Positions 1-10,018 are shown, counted from the stretch's first letter. The stretch is DNA of 64,000 bases from Notospermus geniculatus (GCA_002633025.1 NMRB01002054.1:66183-130182); one strand, 5' to 3'. Numbers and translations: made by a program. Notes: generated by a model not told the origin, from the sequence alone.

Positions 1-616
1 GTCATGGGGTTCTAGAGATGGTGAATTTATGATGGAAACCACTAACGCCAGCAAACGTTGGTCAGACCCTGGACACACCCTGCAATGTTAGTGAAACAGT
101 CATCAGCAGAACATTCTCAGCCTCCAACAGCAGGGGTTTTTCCTCGCTCCCCTTTTTACACTCAAACTCACTGTGTGAACAGATGAAGAGCAGCGAGGTA
201 AGAACCCCTGCTGTGGGAGGATGCACATTCCAGACAAACAATGAAGTTTATAGAATTGATATTGATAATATTCAAGATGCCATCTGAAACTAATCAAATA
301 AGACAAAACGAATGTTTAATAAACGTCTTTTTTTCTCTTGGTTTATTGAATCAACCTTGTTATATTCTATATGAGTCATCGGTCGATATTAGGTCACTAG
401 GGACGACGGCAGACGGATTTCATACCAAAACAATTATGGGATATTTTCTTATACCTTCCCACGGGGTTCTCTTATGATGAAGTCATGTTTTCGATATATT
501 AGGACATAACGTACATGTATGTCTTCCTATGGACATCCAGGGCACACCCTGGTGTTTGTCGGAAGCTAGCTATGTGACTGACGAAAACCGACGGAAGCTC
601 GGCATGCCCACCAGCA
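1..616. other. intronic sequence, nothing recognised
   Basis: No SINE, terminal inverted repeat or coding exon with splice signals was recognised here. The short open frames on both strands have no family resemblance and no splice context. Confidence 0.4.
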
Positions 617-702
617 GGGCCGTATTTAGTGAGGGCAGTTGCCCCCCCCCCAGCCAACCAAAAAACGTGATTTTCATGCAGATTTTGGGCAAAAACAGGT
701 CT
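617..702. mobile_element. possible left end of a hAT-like element, cut by a gap
   Basis: The segment starts CAGGGCCGTATTTAGTGAGG and passes into a C-rich run. CAGGGnnG starts followed by a C- or G-rich block are common at the ends of short hAT-type elements. The right end is not visible because an N run begins at 703. Confidence 0.35.
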
Positions 703-734
703 NNNNNNNNNNNNNNNNNNNNNNNNNNNNNNNN
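703..734. other. assembly gap (32 N)
   Basis: Run of N; true length unknown. Confidence 1.
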
Positions 735-1142
735 ATCACAGCCCTGTCACACAGGAGTTCTACACTTTTGTCACTTAACATACTGAGGTAGTTTTTCCTT
801 TGTCAATGTCTTCTTAAAGTTCAGAAAAAAACAAGGCAAATTGCTAATTTTCCGCTGACGAAGACCATCTCAATCAGACGGAAAATTCCCAAATACTCGA
901 CACGAGTTTCTCCCAAATTCAATCTCGACAGGCAAAGAAGAAACTGATTAACTTGTTGAAGGCAGCGAGAATTTTAATGATCGATTCTTTTTATATTGCT
1001 GGAGGGATTTGAAGAATCTCTTAATCAATGGGGATTAAACGTTTTCCAATTTTGAAAACATTTCAATCGCTGATTAAATACACAACTATTTTGTGTTCAC
1101 ATCACGAGCTTGGCACTGAAATACTTCAACATGATTGACAAC

Positions 1143-1337
1143 TCTGACCTTGACCTCAGCTTCTCATGCCTGTCTGACCTTGACCTTAGCTTGTCAGGTC
1201 TCTCTGACTTTGACCTCTGCTTGTCATATCTCTCAGACCTTGACCTCAGCTTCCCAAGCCTCTCTGACCTTGACCTCAGCACTTCCCAGGTCTCTCTGAC
1301 CTTGACCCCAGCATCTCAAGTCTCTGACCTTGACCTT
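1143..1337. repeat. 30-bp minisatellite built on TGACCTTGACCT
   Basis: Seven tandem units of about 30 bp, with cores at 1145, 1175, 1205, 1235, 1265, 1297 and 1325. The core TGACCTTGACCT is the reverse complement of AGGTCAAGGTCA, two nuclear-receptor half-sites with no spacer (DR0). It also contains TCAAGGTCA, the extended half-site of ERR and NR5A receptors. Cores 1, 2, 5 and 7 are intact; core 3 has one change (TGACTTT), core 4 lacks the first T, and core 6 ends ACCC. On the minus strand a frame happens to read LRSRSER-like decapeptides; I see no sign that this is translated. Confidence 0.93.
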
Positions 1338-1879
1338 AATTCACTGGAATCGTCCAGCCAATGATTCTAATCCCACCATACTAATCACTTCAAACATCAT
1401 ATGTGAAATCTTGTTCCTCGGCTAAACATCATGACCTCACTCTGAAGCCAATCCAAGTCTTCCATATTCAACAAATAAAACTATTTATTTGTCCAATTAG
1501 TAACTGAATACCCCCCAACAAGACGGCAAATTCAGACAATTAAATGTACGCGGCCTATGTAAATATGTTGATATGTCAGAACACACTTAGGGATGCTAGC
1601 TAAGTGGGAAGTGTAATACCAGCCAGCGGCCAATTCACATGGGGTATTAACACCATTTTCATGAACACGTCAACTTATTTGCGTCAAACAACATTGGTTG
1701 AAAGTTGTGTCAAAAGTTAACGACGGGCGCCGACAGGGAATTCATTTAGGTCTACGACAATGACATTGGTCACATTAGATTCATTATTGACAAATTATCT
1801 GACGCACGGCAAGTTTCCATGAGATAATGTCGTAAGGAGACTGCTAGAGCTTGTCGGAGTGGTGTTGATTTGACCACAG
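1338..1879. other. intronic sequence, nothing recognised
   Basis: Unique-looking sequence with no repeat, exon or element end that I can name. Confidence 0.4.
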
Positions 1880-2100
1880 CGATCTGCCAAGAATAGACTT
1901 CCGCCAAAATCACAAACACAACCTCGGTCTGAAACTGAATGACGTGACGTAGAGAACCCCACGACAGTGACTTGGAAGACGTCGCGTCAGGGTTGACCAC
2001 TGCTCAATCATGGATTGCGTCACATCAGATGGTTTCAGATCGAGGTTGTGGTTGCAATTTCGGTGGAACTGCACAGATCTGTGAATTCGAGAATCATCTC
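1880..2100. mobile_element. M1 fold-back MITE, copy 1 (5' end eroded)
   Basis: The two halves are inverted copies of each other: ACAACCTCGGTCTGAAACTG near 1918 pairs with GGTTTCAGATCGAGGTTGTG near 2032, and ACTTCCGCC pairs with GGCGGAAGT-like sequence further out. The same element occurs at 12212-12458, 21623-21865 and 33308-33445. The outer terminus AATAGAC is eroded at the left end here. Confidence 0.82.
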
Positions 2101-2469
2101 CGGGGACCAGTTTTGAAATTCCAATGTCCAATGCAAACTGACGTTGTCGATTTTTCCTCTCTCTTGATCTGCTTACCTATAAATAGGATGGTTCATTACC
2201 ATCAGTCGATTTTCATCCCACGGCCATTGGTTTTTCTGAAATGAGAAAACGAAATGCTATCGAACATGCCAAACATGGTTTGAGTGAAGTTACTGCGGTT
2301 TGCCTGTCACAGTCCAAAGGGCCACTGGATGAAACCCTTCCCCTCCCATCAATGAGTTAACGCCATGGTCAGGACTGGCAGATTGGAAAGTTGCCAGGGA
2401 CATTATTCATGAAGCTGTCGTAACTTTACGGAGTGCGTATCATTTGCGGGGAACCTGTTGTCACTATCC

Positions 2470-2591
2470 GTGCAATATTATTGCACAGTATGAGGTTCAA
2501 ATGGGCAATATTATTGCCAATCTTTCTTCCACCCATCATGCCAGAAGCAGATGCCCCTATTTTGGGCCCCATATTGTGCAATAATATTGAT
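2470..2591. repeat. three GCAATATTATTGC-type palindromes in 120 bp
   Basis: GTGCAATATTATTGCAC at 2470-2486 and GGCAATATTATTGCC at 2504-2518 are perfect palindromes. GTGCAATAATATTGA at 2576-2590 is the same motif with one step altered. The inner AATATT is identical and the flanks of each copy co-vary to keep the palindrome. Confidence 0.85.
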
Positions 2592-3272
2592 CATGTATGG
2601 GACGCTTTAGATTACAGGGGAGTTTTTGTGAATAGGGTTCTGTATTACTGCTAGGCCTAACGCTTCAAGTCGGCCTCCTGTGGCCCCAAGGGCCCACCAA
2701 CAAGCACAAAACAACCCGCGAAAACTAACACGATGAATTTCACCCGATGTACCAAATGACGAGCATCGCAATTGATTGACACAACATCTGACAAGCGACC
2801 CACGAGAACAAAACAAACAAAGATCCATCATTGGCATTTCGAATCCCAAAGTATGTTTTTCACAGCAAGTCTACCATTCAAACAACCATCGATTTTTGTC
2901 TTTAATAATCGTCGCTTGTATGATGCGCCAGAGATCTAATTAAATCCAACAAGAGGATGCAAGTCATGTGATGACTTCGTCAACGCGGTGACTTTGAATA
3001 TCAATGGATGTTTTCAATTAGGTTTCCTAACGAGCGATGGAAGGAATTGTTTCAGAGATTCAAGTGCTGAGAATGTCAAACAAGAAAGTGAAGTGGTACG
3101 CTGGTTTTTCTTGTGAGAAGTTTGAACAGACTGGAAGCCGCGTACGACCTTCTCAGAATACAACATATTGTGACTGCTCAGGGATGTCTTAAGTTTAATA
3201 TTACTCTAATAAGGATGCACACTCAAAAACCACCACCGAAGTTTCATGCAAGTACAGAACATGAACACTTAA
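2592..3272. other. intronic sequence, nothing recognised
   Basis: No element ends, SINE segments or plausible exons were seen. Confidence 0.35.
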
Positions 3273-3350
3273 AGCTGCACTGTATTAAATTCAGAAACCC
3301 TTACGTCCTCTGACGTTAGTGTAGGGTAAAATCACTCTAGCTGAATACAT
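3273..3350. mobile_element. left end of a TTAA-flanked element, copy A
   Basis: TTAA at 3269-3272 is followed by AGCTGCACTGTATTAAATTC and then TTACGTCCTCTGACGTTAGT. This matches the left ends at 16377 and 26451. No matching right end was found downstream, so the copy is probably broken. Confidence 0.65.
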
Positions 3351-3401
3351 TAGCGCTCTGCATACAGTTTTTACAATGCATGCTAAAAACAAGGTCTTTG
3401 A

Positions 3402-3512
3402 GGCGGACCCATTCATGGTTGACTGAGCACCAATCGGGAGAATTTTCTTTTGTATTCGTCCGTCAGAACTTTGCTGCCATCTTTTGGCAAAAATGCAACT
3501 GACTCCTCCTAT
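3402..3512. repeat. dispersed repeat shared with 18882-18990
   Basis: Both copies share GCAGACCCATTC-like starts, GAATTTTCTTTTG, and AACTTTGCTGCCATCTTTTGGCA (a near-palindromic TGCCATCTTTTGGCA). The two copies are in the same orientation. The family is not recognised. Confidence 0.75.
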
Positions 3513-4000
3513 TATGAAGCAGTATGTACAGCAATATATACTACTACATATACATTCAAAATAAACTGCAGCACCCATTTTTGACATCTTGATACTCTAT
3601 CAGCAAATTTACAAATTGTAGTTATACAACATGGGAAGCACGTCCACTACAGCAGAAGCAGAGTGAAGCGAGGCATCATTTACATGACCCTTCAAGGACA
3701 AGGAAATCTCACATTCTTGATTCAGGGATACATCGCAAAATTTACTAGAAAATCTCCAGGTTTCGCTTTGTGTTGAGACCACTTCATCCAAGTCCTTGGA
3801 GGGTTCACTGACAAGCAAATAAACCAAACACTGACTGGCAATTCAAATAACCAGACCCAGCCAGAGGGTGTTTTTCAGAACCAGACTCCAACTAGATATG
3901 GCTGAACAACAATATGTCTTCGCCCAGAACATATTTCTTGAAATACCCTATTGACTGTATGCTGAAGAACCATTTTTGGTCACCCGCGGTTACATCAAAG
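3513..4000. other. intronic sequence, nothing recognised
   Basis: No named element or exon seen. Confidence 0.35.
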
Positions 4001-4400
4001 GCATGCAAGACATTTTGGTTTCCGAAGGCGCCGCTAGGGCTACAGGGCTTCGGCTCTGGCTGCCATTTTATTGCTGACGTCATTGTAGGAGTCCATTTTC
4101 CCGTAAAATTTCTTTTTCCCGTGGTCTAAAAAAAGCGATGATTTTGCGCTTTTGCTACAGATCTGCAACACATACAAACATTCTCATCAGGAAACTTCCT
4201 GTGTTGCCATTTTGCGCGATTCGGCATGTTTGATTACATTTAGCACCCACATAGCTATGGGTACCCCATTCTAAAAATAACCAGTGATGTCAAATGATGA
4301 TCTATACATAGATCCGCGACAAGTTTTTGTCACAAAGATAGCAGCCAGAGCCGAAGCCTTCTACCCTAGCGGTGGCTTCGGGAACCATAATGGCATGCAG
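4001..4400. mobile_element. 400-bp fold-back element with ~62-bp inverted ends
   Basis: The left arm 4001-4064 (GCATGC...CGAAGGCGCCGCTAGGG...CTTCGGCTCTGGCTGC) is inverted at 4341-4400 (GCAGCCAGAGCCGAAG...CCCTAGCGGTGGCTTCG...GCATGC). The arms differ at roughly one base in six, so the element is old. No transposase, and no clear target duplication. Confidence 0.85.
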
Positions 4401-4892
4401 GAAACAATGAAAGTTTAAGTTAAGAACAAAGTAATGGAAGAATTCATTCATGGTATTATTAATAATCAGTAGGAGGAAATTGGGTTAAAATGAATCATGA
4501 ACTCAGAAAGACATGAATCGAGTTTATATGAATAACAATGTTAAAATTTGATTACTTTCAACATGTAAAACTACATGTACTTTGAAGAATATTTTTGAGA
4601 TAAATGAATAAACTAATTAGTAAGAACAAAAGCAGGGCTGATTATAAGAATTGCCAAATGAACAAAAAAGTCTGATTACATCATTTTCTATATCTGTAGC
4701 AGGAGGGCGGCTGAATATTGTCCAGTCTCGAAGCTGTGGAAGGGATACAGAAGAAATTAGTGAAAATCTCGATAGGTGCAGACGACAATGACAAGAAGTG
4801 CTGAGAATCCGTCGAAATTTAAGACAGACTTCTGTCAACGGTGACGTCATTCGTCAAAACCCGGAACCAAAGATTCTGAAATGCACAACATC
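4401..4892. other. intronic sequence, nothing recognised
   Basis: AT-rich unique sequence; no element ends or exons seen. Confidence 0.35.
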
Positions 4893-4896
4893 TTAA

Positions 4897-5850
4897 CCCT
4901 TTTACTGCGGCAGCCATTTTGTACCTGCCACGCCCCATGCTGCACTGGCAGTTCCAGTGGCACCATTCCCCCAACGGCACCAAAACCATTCAAAAGTATC
5001 GCCATCTATTGTATCCTGATCAAACTAATGTTTCCCAAGTGCGTATCTATATATTATTGCTGTAACGCTGCCGCGTAATTTGACGTATCTCCTCTTAAAC
5101 CGCTGGAAGGAACGTGCTCATTTTCTGCATGTCGGGGTTTTCTAATGTGACGGAGACGATGCGCTACATTTCGAAGCAGGATATTCCATAACAGCGGTGC
5201 TGCAACAACATTTCGCCACGAAATACTCCCGTTCGGCGGCCGGCGGCCATATTGGTCAACATGCCGTTTCATCGGTAAGTGCTGCCATCTTTCCAAGGAA
5301 TGTTAAACAAGAGGAAGGGAGTAATCATTGCATGTCGACACTCAACAACAGAAGGAAAATAAATACTACAAGTCATATTTCGCACAGGTGGTAAATGCAC
5401 GGTGACGAGGATATTTTCGCACATTCTCTGACCGTAGATTAAATAAAAACATTTTGCAAATAATGATTTTGAGCAACTTTCGGGTAGAACTTTAGAATCC
5501 CTGGTCAGAAGTGGACAAACCCCGGGGGACAAACACTCTTCACAGGACTATTCAACAACAGGAGACTCACGCAAAATGTCATCTGCAAGGAAATCCTTTA
5601 GTAAATGAAGGCATGGACTATTATATTATACCACAAACAGATCACAGCCAGGCACTATTATGCCACAATCGACTTTACCCACATTCAACTCCGTGCGCAG
5701 CACGGGTATATGCTAGTACTATTTGTAAAGACACTACGGCCAGTGCGTGGCAGTTAACAAACACATTGGGCATGACGTGCACTGCACGTCACGCGCACTG
5801 GACTGCACATGTGCCATGACGTGCACAGCACGTCAGCCGCAAAAAAAGGG
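4897..5850. mobile_element. piggyBac-like non-autonomous element, 954 bp
   Basis: The ends are CCCTTTTACTGCGGC (4897) and GCCGCAAAAAAAGGG (to 5850), flanked on both sides by TTAA (4893-4896 and 5851-5854). CCC...GGG termini with a TTAA target duplication are the hallmark of the piggyBac superfamily. There is no transposase-length frame inside. Near the right end lie the palindromes TGACGTGCACTGCACGTCA (5771-5789) and TGACGTGCACAGCACGTCA, possible transposase-binding or structural repeats. Confidence 0.87.
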
Positions 5851-5957
5851 TTAATGTACTAGAGTTCACTGGTACCTTCAGCACTTCATGTCAACACAAC
5901 ATCAACACACACCACAACAACATTTGACACAAAATAACAGTGAAATCGTAGAGCTTA

Positions 5958-6167
5958 AGCCAGCAGCACACCAGGCGATATCACAAGTGATCTACTCGCC
6001 ACCGATCTTCTCACCAGCCACCGCAGACTCGGCGATATTGGCTTTGGTATTGTTTGATATTGGGCGAACATTCCACGCATCGCTGTCCAACACACACCGA
6101 GTGTTAACAGCTGATTTTTCTCGGTGGCGACCAGATCGCTTGCGATATCTCCTGGTGTGCTGGGGCT
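5958..6167. mobile_element. Harbinger-like MITE, copy 1 (210 bp)
   Basis: Terminal inverted repeats AGCCAGCAGCACACCAGGCG and (right end) CTCCTGGTGTGCTGGGGCT. The left flank is TTA and the right is TTC, a near match to the 3-bp TTA duplication typical of PIF/Harbinger. It is the same length as the copy at 47277-47486. An open frame crosses it on the plus strand, but that is incidental. Confidence 0.85.
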
Positions 6168-6744
6168 TTCAGGATAGACACACAGACAAGGAGAGACAGA
6201 GAATGTATCTCATGGAAGGTCACTAGAAAATAGAAGTCTTAATTCCCTAATCACTGGAGGCACATTGAGACACACTGAAGATATCAGGACCTCTTAGCAC
6301 CTTCCAACGTCACCGCCTACGAAGTTAGTGTGCAGTGATGGAGGGAACGAGCATAGAATCCCTGATTACCTCAGGATGCATTGAGAAGAGAACCTCAGCC
6401 TTCGCTAGAAAGACCCCAACCATCATATAAATGAGCGAGGTCACCGAGAAATGCACCTTCTGTTGCCCATTAGGGTCACTTAATCAGCACTTATTATAGC
6501 CTTCTCTAAAGGCCCTGACATTTCCATCCAGCGGATTTCACCGCGGCTTGCGGTGAGCAGAGTACTTTTCACAGGCATTGGGATAATCAATAGGCCATGT
6601 ATTGTTAAACCATCGAAGGATTATCCAAACCCTGTGAAAACCGCACTGCTTGCCGCAAACCACTGCAGCATCCGCTGTTGTGGAAACGGGGCTTAAGATA
6701 ATAGGCTCTAGGAGCAATACGGACCAACAAATCTTTGCACTTAC
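6168..6744. other. intron next to the NOS1AP donor, nothing recognised
   Basis: Apart from the donor GTAAGT at 6744-6739, no feature is visible. The palindromic CACTGCTTGCCGCAAACCACTGC stretch near 6643 is the only local structure. Confidence 0.35.
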
Positions 6745-6837
6745 CTTTTTTTTCTTGCGTAAAGAGACTTTAGCACCTTCTGTTGATATTGTGATACACA
6801 CTTTCTTCTTCTTTATTGCCTTCGCTTTGAACTCATA
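6745..6837 (-). CDS. NOS1AP: NOS1AP (CAPON) homologue, PTB-domain exon encoding YEFKAKAIKKKKV
   Basis: On the minus strand this exon is 93 bp (31 codons): YEFKAKAIKKKKVCITIS, then TEGAKVSLRKKKK. It carries the lysine-rich turn and two beta strands of the NOS1AP PTB domain. About 22 of 31 residues match the human protein as I recall it (residues 60-90), and the differences are mostly conservative. The acceptor is pyrimidine-rich, ...TATTTCATTTCAG, with AG at 6839-6838. The donor is GTAAGT at 6744-6739, immediately after an A-rich Lys run (AAGAAAAAAAAG). Phase is 0 at both ends, so it joins in frame to the 58714-58785 exon. Upstream of the acceptor the reading frame runs into intron (FISFQ is intronic), and past the donor the frame is likewise intron. 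The next exon, expected to begin near Glu-Trp-Thr-Trp in vertebrates, was searched for by eye in 1-6744 and not seen. Confidence 0.96.
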
Positions 6838-6849
6838 CTGAAATGAAAT

Positions 6850-7320
6850 AAACAAGAAACAAATTCAGATTTAGCTTTCAATGATCCATCAGTCGTCACT
6901 TTCAGATGTCCTGACGTCTTCCCGTAAACCACAGCCACATCCCACGCCATACTCCATAACGCCACCACCGTGAAATTAACAGTCACGGCAGGAACATTTA
7001 CGTGAAACGTGCTCTCCGTATTACTCTGCTAATTAGCTCAGCAAAGCAGGAACCTTTAATTAACTTTTCCGTCTGATTTACAAGCCATCTTCAATCTCGG
7101 CTGAATTTTAAGTTAATTAGAAACATTGTCAAGTTGATAAGCGACTTCATCATGGTTGCCACACGGCCGATAAAACCACGCCAGCTATTTCCGCCATGAA
7201 GAGCCAATTTGCAAGTTAGTTTGTCAGTGAATTCTCATGAAAAGGACTCCAAAATGATCAAAGCCAAGGAGGGTCCAATCAGTTCACCAGTGACTGTGCA
7301 TGGGGTGGGCTGGCCTCTTC
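6850..7320. other. repeat-free intron next to the NOS1AP acceptor, several homeodomain-type TAATTA sites
   Basis: No mobile element was recognised. The stretch 7028-7125 contains TAATTAGC, TTTAATTAAC and TTAATTAGA within about 100 bp, typical of homeodomain-binding clusters but also frequent by chance in AT-rich DNA. Confidence 0.3.
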
Positions 7321-7322
7321 CT

Positions 7323-7370
7323 TACTTACGAGAGCAAATAATGCTATGGCTTTGGCCCTGATGGAAAGAC
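7323..7370 (+). repeat. SINE-A 3' fragment
   Basis: ACTTACGAGAGCAAATAATG followed by CTATGGCTTTGGCCCTGATGG corresponds to the last third of SINE-A (compare 43441-43490). The tRNA head and centre are absent. Confidence 0.75.
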
Positions 7371-7636
7371 ACACCTATAATTTCACGGCAAGTTAAGAAT
7401 GCAATGACAAGATACAGCTCAGATGAGCACTGAATCTGCAATGCCTCAGATATGAATTCAGCCACTTTCCCTCTACATGTACCACCACTAAGCCTCTCAT
7501 TTATCTCAAGCAACTGGATGCCAGTCACGAAGGGTTAATGTCCCTATTATTCATCATTATACCTCACGCACCCCACACGGCTCAGGTAATCGTTTATCCA
7601 GATCCCCCCTCGTTGCTGAGTTACAGTCAATCATTC

Positions 7637-7757
7637 GATAATGACCGCGTCTAATCACTGAAACAGCCACGACAGTAAGCTTACACAGGGTCATTCCATA
7701 ATGACCGTCTAATCACTGAAACATAGCCACCACAGTAAGCTTACACAGGGTCAATTC
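7637..7757. repeat. 61-bp tandem duplication
   Basis: ATAATGACCG(CG)TCTAATCACTG...GTAAGCTTACACAGGGTCA occurs twice, starting at 7637 and 7698, with small indels between copies. Confidence 0.92.
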
Positions 7758-8348
7758 TTACCACCCTCCGCCAACCTGGTATGACCTCTGAGCTAATCCC
7801 ATCAAACGTCTGACATGAAATGACCGACACCGACACACGATGGTCCACGCCGATCCCTTTGTATCATCATTATCACAACAGAACCAGACGACAACACCAC
7901 AGATCAAAATAGCCAGGATTACACGGGACACAAATCCTTTAAACCTGAAAAATTTGCCAGAATTATCACGGACAATATATGACAAGTTCTCGCATGGCTT
8001 CAAAGTTTTGTATCATCAACATCTAAAGAGGGTTACTTCTTGCTCATTCGAGATAAAGGATGATATTTAAACGTGTTATATTGGAGCCAGAAGAACATTT
8101 GTGGCGCAGCGGACCATAAACCGATTGATCTATTGCCGTAGAAATGGTCCAATCAGCTTCAAATCATATCCGCCGACAGGGTGGGGCACCCATTCATCAT
8201 CTGCTAATCACCCAGCAATTTCTTTCTTTGATCATTTGACAAATCAAAGCAGATAGGTGGCGTCTCGTTTACAGATGGCGCAAATTGGCTGTGACGGATA
8301 TCGGGAACAAATGACTTGAGTCACACAACTCGACGTGCGAAATGTCGT
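7758..8348. other. intronic sequence, nothing recognised
   Basis: Unique sequence without element ends or supported exons. Confidence 0.35.
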
Positions 8349-8673
8349 CTGGGATAAATCTAGGCCAATTTTGAGAGGCGCTGCGCCATGCCCTAAAAGG
8401 GGGCGCCGCTGTGCCCTTTTTAACCCCCCAGGAGGCGTGCCCCTTAAAAAATTTTTTTGAGGTCCCACTGCCCCATACCCTTTGGCATGGTCCCTTTTGG
8501 TCAGCTCTGAAACTGGCTTAAGGGACTGGAGTTAAATAGAGACCTTTTTTAACAGGCAAGCTTCTCAAATTCTTTTAGTAGAAACATTGCGAATGAAAAG
8601 TGCCCTTTTCTCAGTTGAAGTCCCTTTCCACCAAGTCTGCACCATGCCCACCTAAAATCCTAGACAAACCCTG
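8349..8673. mobile_element. 325-bp hAT-like element
   Basis: The left end CTGGGATAAATCTAGG and right end CCTAGACAAACCCTG are imperfect inverted repeats. GTCGT flanks both sides (8344-8348 and 8674-8678), a 5-bp direct repeat. The interior has a C/G-rich palindromic block (CCCTAAAAGGGGGCGCCGC). A related right half is present at 58556-58670. The superfamily is a guess from end structure. Confidence 0.7.
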
Positions 8674-8678
8674 GTCGT

Positions 8679-9390
8679 AATGAACAGCACGTTTATTGGG
8701 AACAATCATCGATAGTCAGACTTCAGTCAGTTACGATGACAATCAGACGGCATCCGAACGACTTGTTAGTATATCATAGATAAGATCAAACACCACAAAC
8801 AAGATAATCTAGCGAACATCGTGCCATTCAAATGAAGACGATATGCCCCAGACCAATTCTCTGATTCACCGCAGCATCGCAATCACATCACGCATCTGTA
8901 AATACGCGTAGCTCCGAACGATGATGATCCAATTGCCAGTCGATCTTGCCGAGGAATACGATAGCAACTTGTAATCATGGAGTCCCTTTGAAAAAGTCGG
9001 CAAAAATTCACGAATCCAGAAAATCTGACGGAGCAATCACTGACAAGGTCAGGCGAGTCATTTCTGATGCTGGCTTCACAGTCAGACGATCAAAAGTGGC
9101 CTTCTCTTGTTGGCAATCCACCGGTAATTAAGGCCAATCAGGCTGAAGATATCTCATCGCTCACGGCAACCCTGCTGTTGTCCGCACTGATGGCATGCCT
9201 TTTAGTTTAAGTGATAGCTGGGGGGAGAAGACACGGTGTGCCTGACAACTGACACCGACAGAGTGGTGGTCAGAGATTCAAAATGAAACATTATGAACTT
9301 TCTCTTTTGAACCTAACAACATCAAAGTTTGACCAAATGAAGCGATTGTTAGCCAGGAACAAGCTGCAACTCACACTCACAGAGAAACCT
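8679..9390. other. intronic sequence, nothing recognised
   Basis: No repeat family or exon recognised. Confidence 0.35.
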
Positions 9391-9394
9391 GTGC

Positions 9395-9512
9395 TGTCAA
9401 AGAGAGACCCTGTCCTCTTCAACACGAAGAGTCCGTCCGACCAAGATACGAACCCACATCCTCAGAGGTGAGAGGTATCCATTGTTCCCACTACACCACT
9501 CCAGCACTATAG
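9395..9512 (-). repeat. SINE-D, tRNA-like head
   Basis: The reverse complement reads GGAGTGGTGTAGTGGGAACA (A-box like TGGTGTAGTGG), then a loop region, then GTGGGTTCGTATCTTGG (B-box like GGTTCGTATC), followed by a short body. The same head occurs at 33141-33210. It is too degenerate for a functional tRNA. Confidence 0.6.
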
Positions 9513-9797
9513 ACCTTTCCAACAAAGATGGTGGCGTACTAGTTCTCCCACATGACGTCTTGGCCATTCATTGTCCAAGCTCGTGCTGATCCAGTTCATG
9601 TAGTTCTTGACTCAACTCGAGAACGGCAGTCTAGAACGCCGAGAACGCAACCTGTGTCGGGCCAAGAGCGTGTTCTCCTCAACCCTCCGCTGAGTGGGGA
9701 GTGAGAAGAAGACGTTCTTGACCCGACACAGCACGCATTCTTGGCATTTGAAACTGTCGTTCGCGAGTCAAGTCAGCAACTACATGAACTGGGTCAG
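9513..9797. other. short unique stretch before the 37-bp array
   Basis: No element ends seen. Confidence 0.3.
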
Positions 9798-10018
9798 CAC
9801 GAGTGTGGTCAAGAACGGGGATTTGAATACACCCCACGAGTGTGGTCAAGAACGGGGATTCGAATACATCCCACGAGTGTGGTCAAGAACGCGGATTCGA
9901 ATACACTCCATGAGTGTGGTCAAGAACAGGATTCGAATACGCCCCACGAGTGTGGTCAAGAACGGGGATTTGAATACGCCCCACGAGTGTGGTCAAGAAC
10001 GGAGATTCGAATACGCCC
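9798..10018. repeat. 37-bp minisatellite, six units
   Basis: The unit CACGAGTGTGGTCAAGAACG-GGGATTCGAATACRCCC begins at 9798, 9835, 9872, 9909, 9945 and 9982; one unit is 36 bp. Because 37 is not a multiple of three, all frames cycle, which explains the overlapping open frames with HECGQERGFEY-like repeats. Each unit contains GGATTCGAATAC, which resembles a tRNA B box but has no A box partner. Confidence 0.95.

Larger units (their letters stand above)
1..6744 (-). other. NOS1AP: start of the next NOS1AP intron (partial)
   Basis: Sequence downstream of the second exon on the minus strand. It begins with the GTAAGT donor at 6744 and runs out of the window without a recognisable exon. It holds the nuclear-receptor-motif minisatellite (1143-1337), an M1 MITE copy, a fold-back element at 4001-4400, the piggyBac-like element at 4897-5850 and a Harbinger-like MITE at 5958-6167. 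Confidence 0.8.

Noticed and set aside
6846-6855. Start of NOS1AP translation at the Met upstream of YEFKAK (MFISFQ...)
   Set aside because: Those residues are encoded by the intron 3' end (TTTCATTTCAG); the real frame continues from the exon at 58714-58785.
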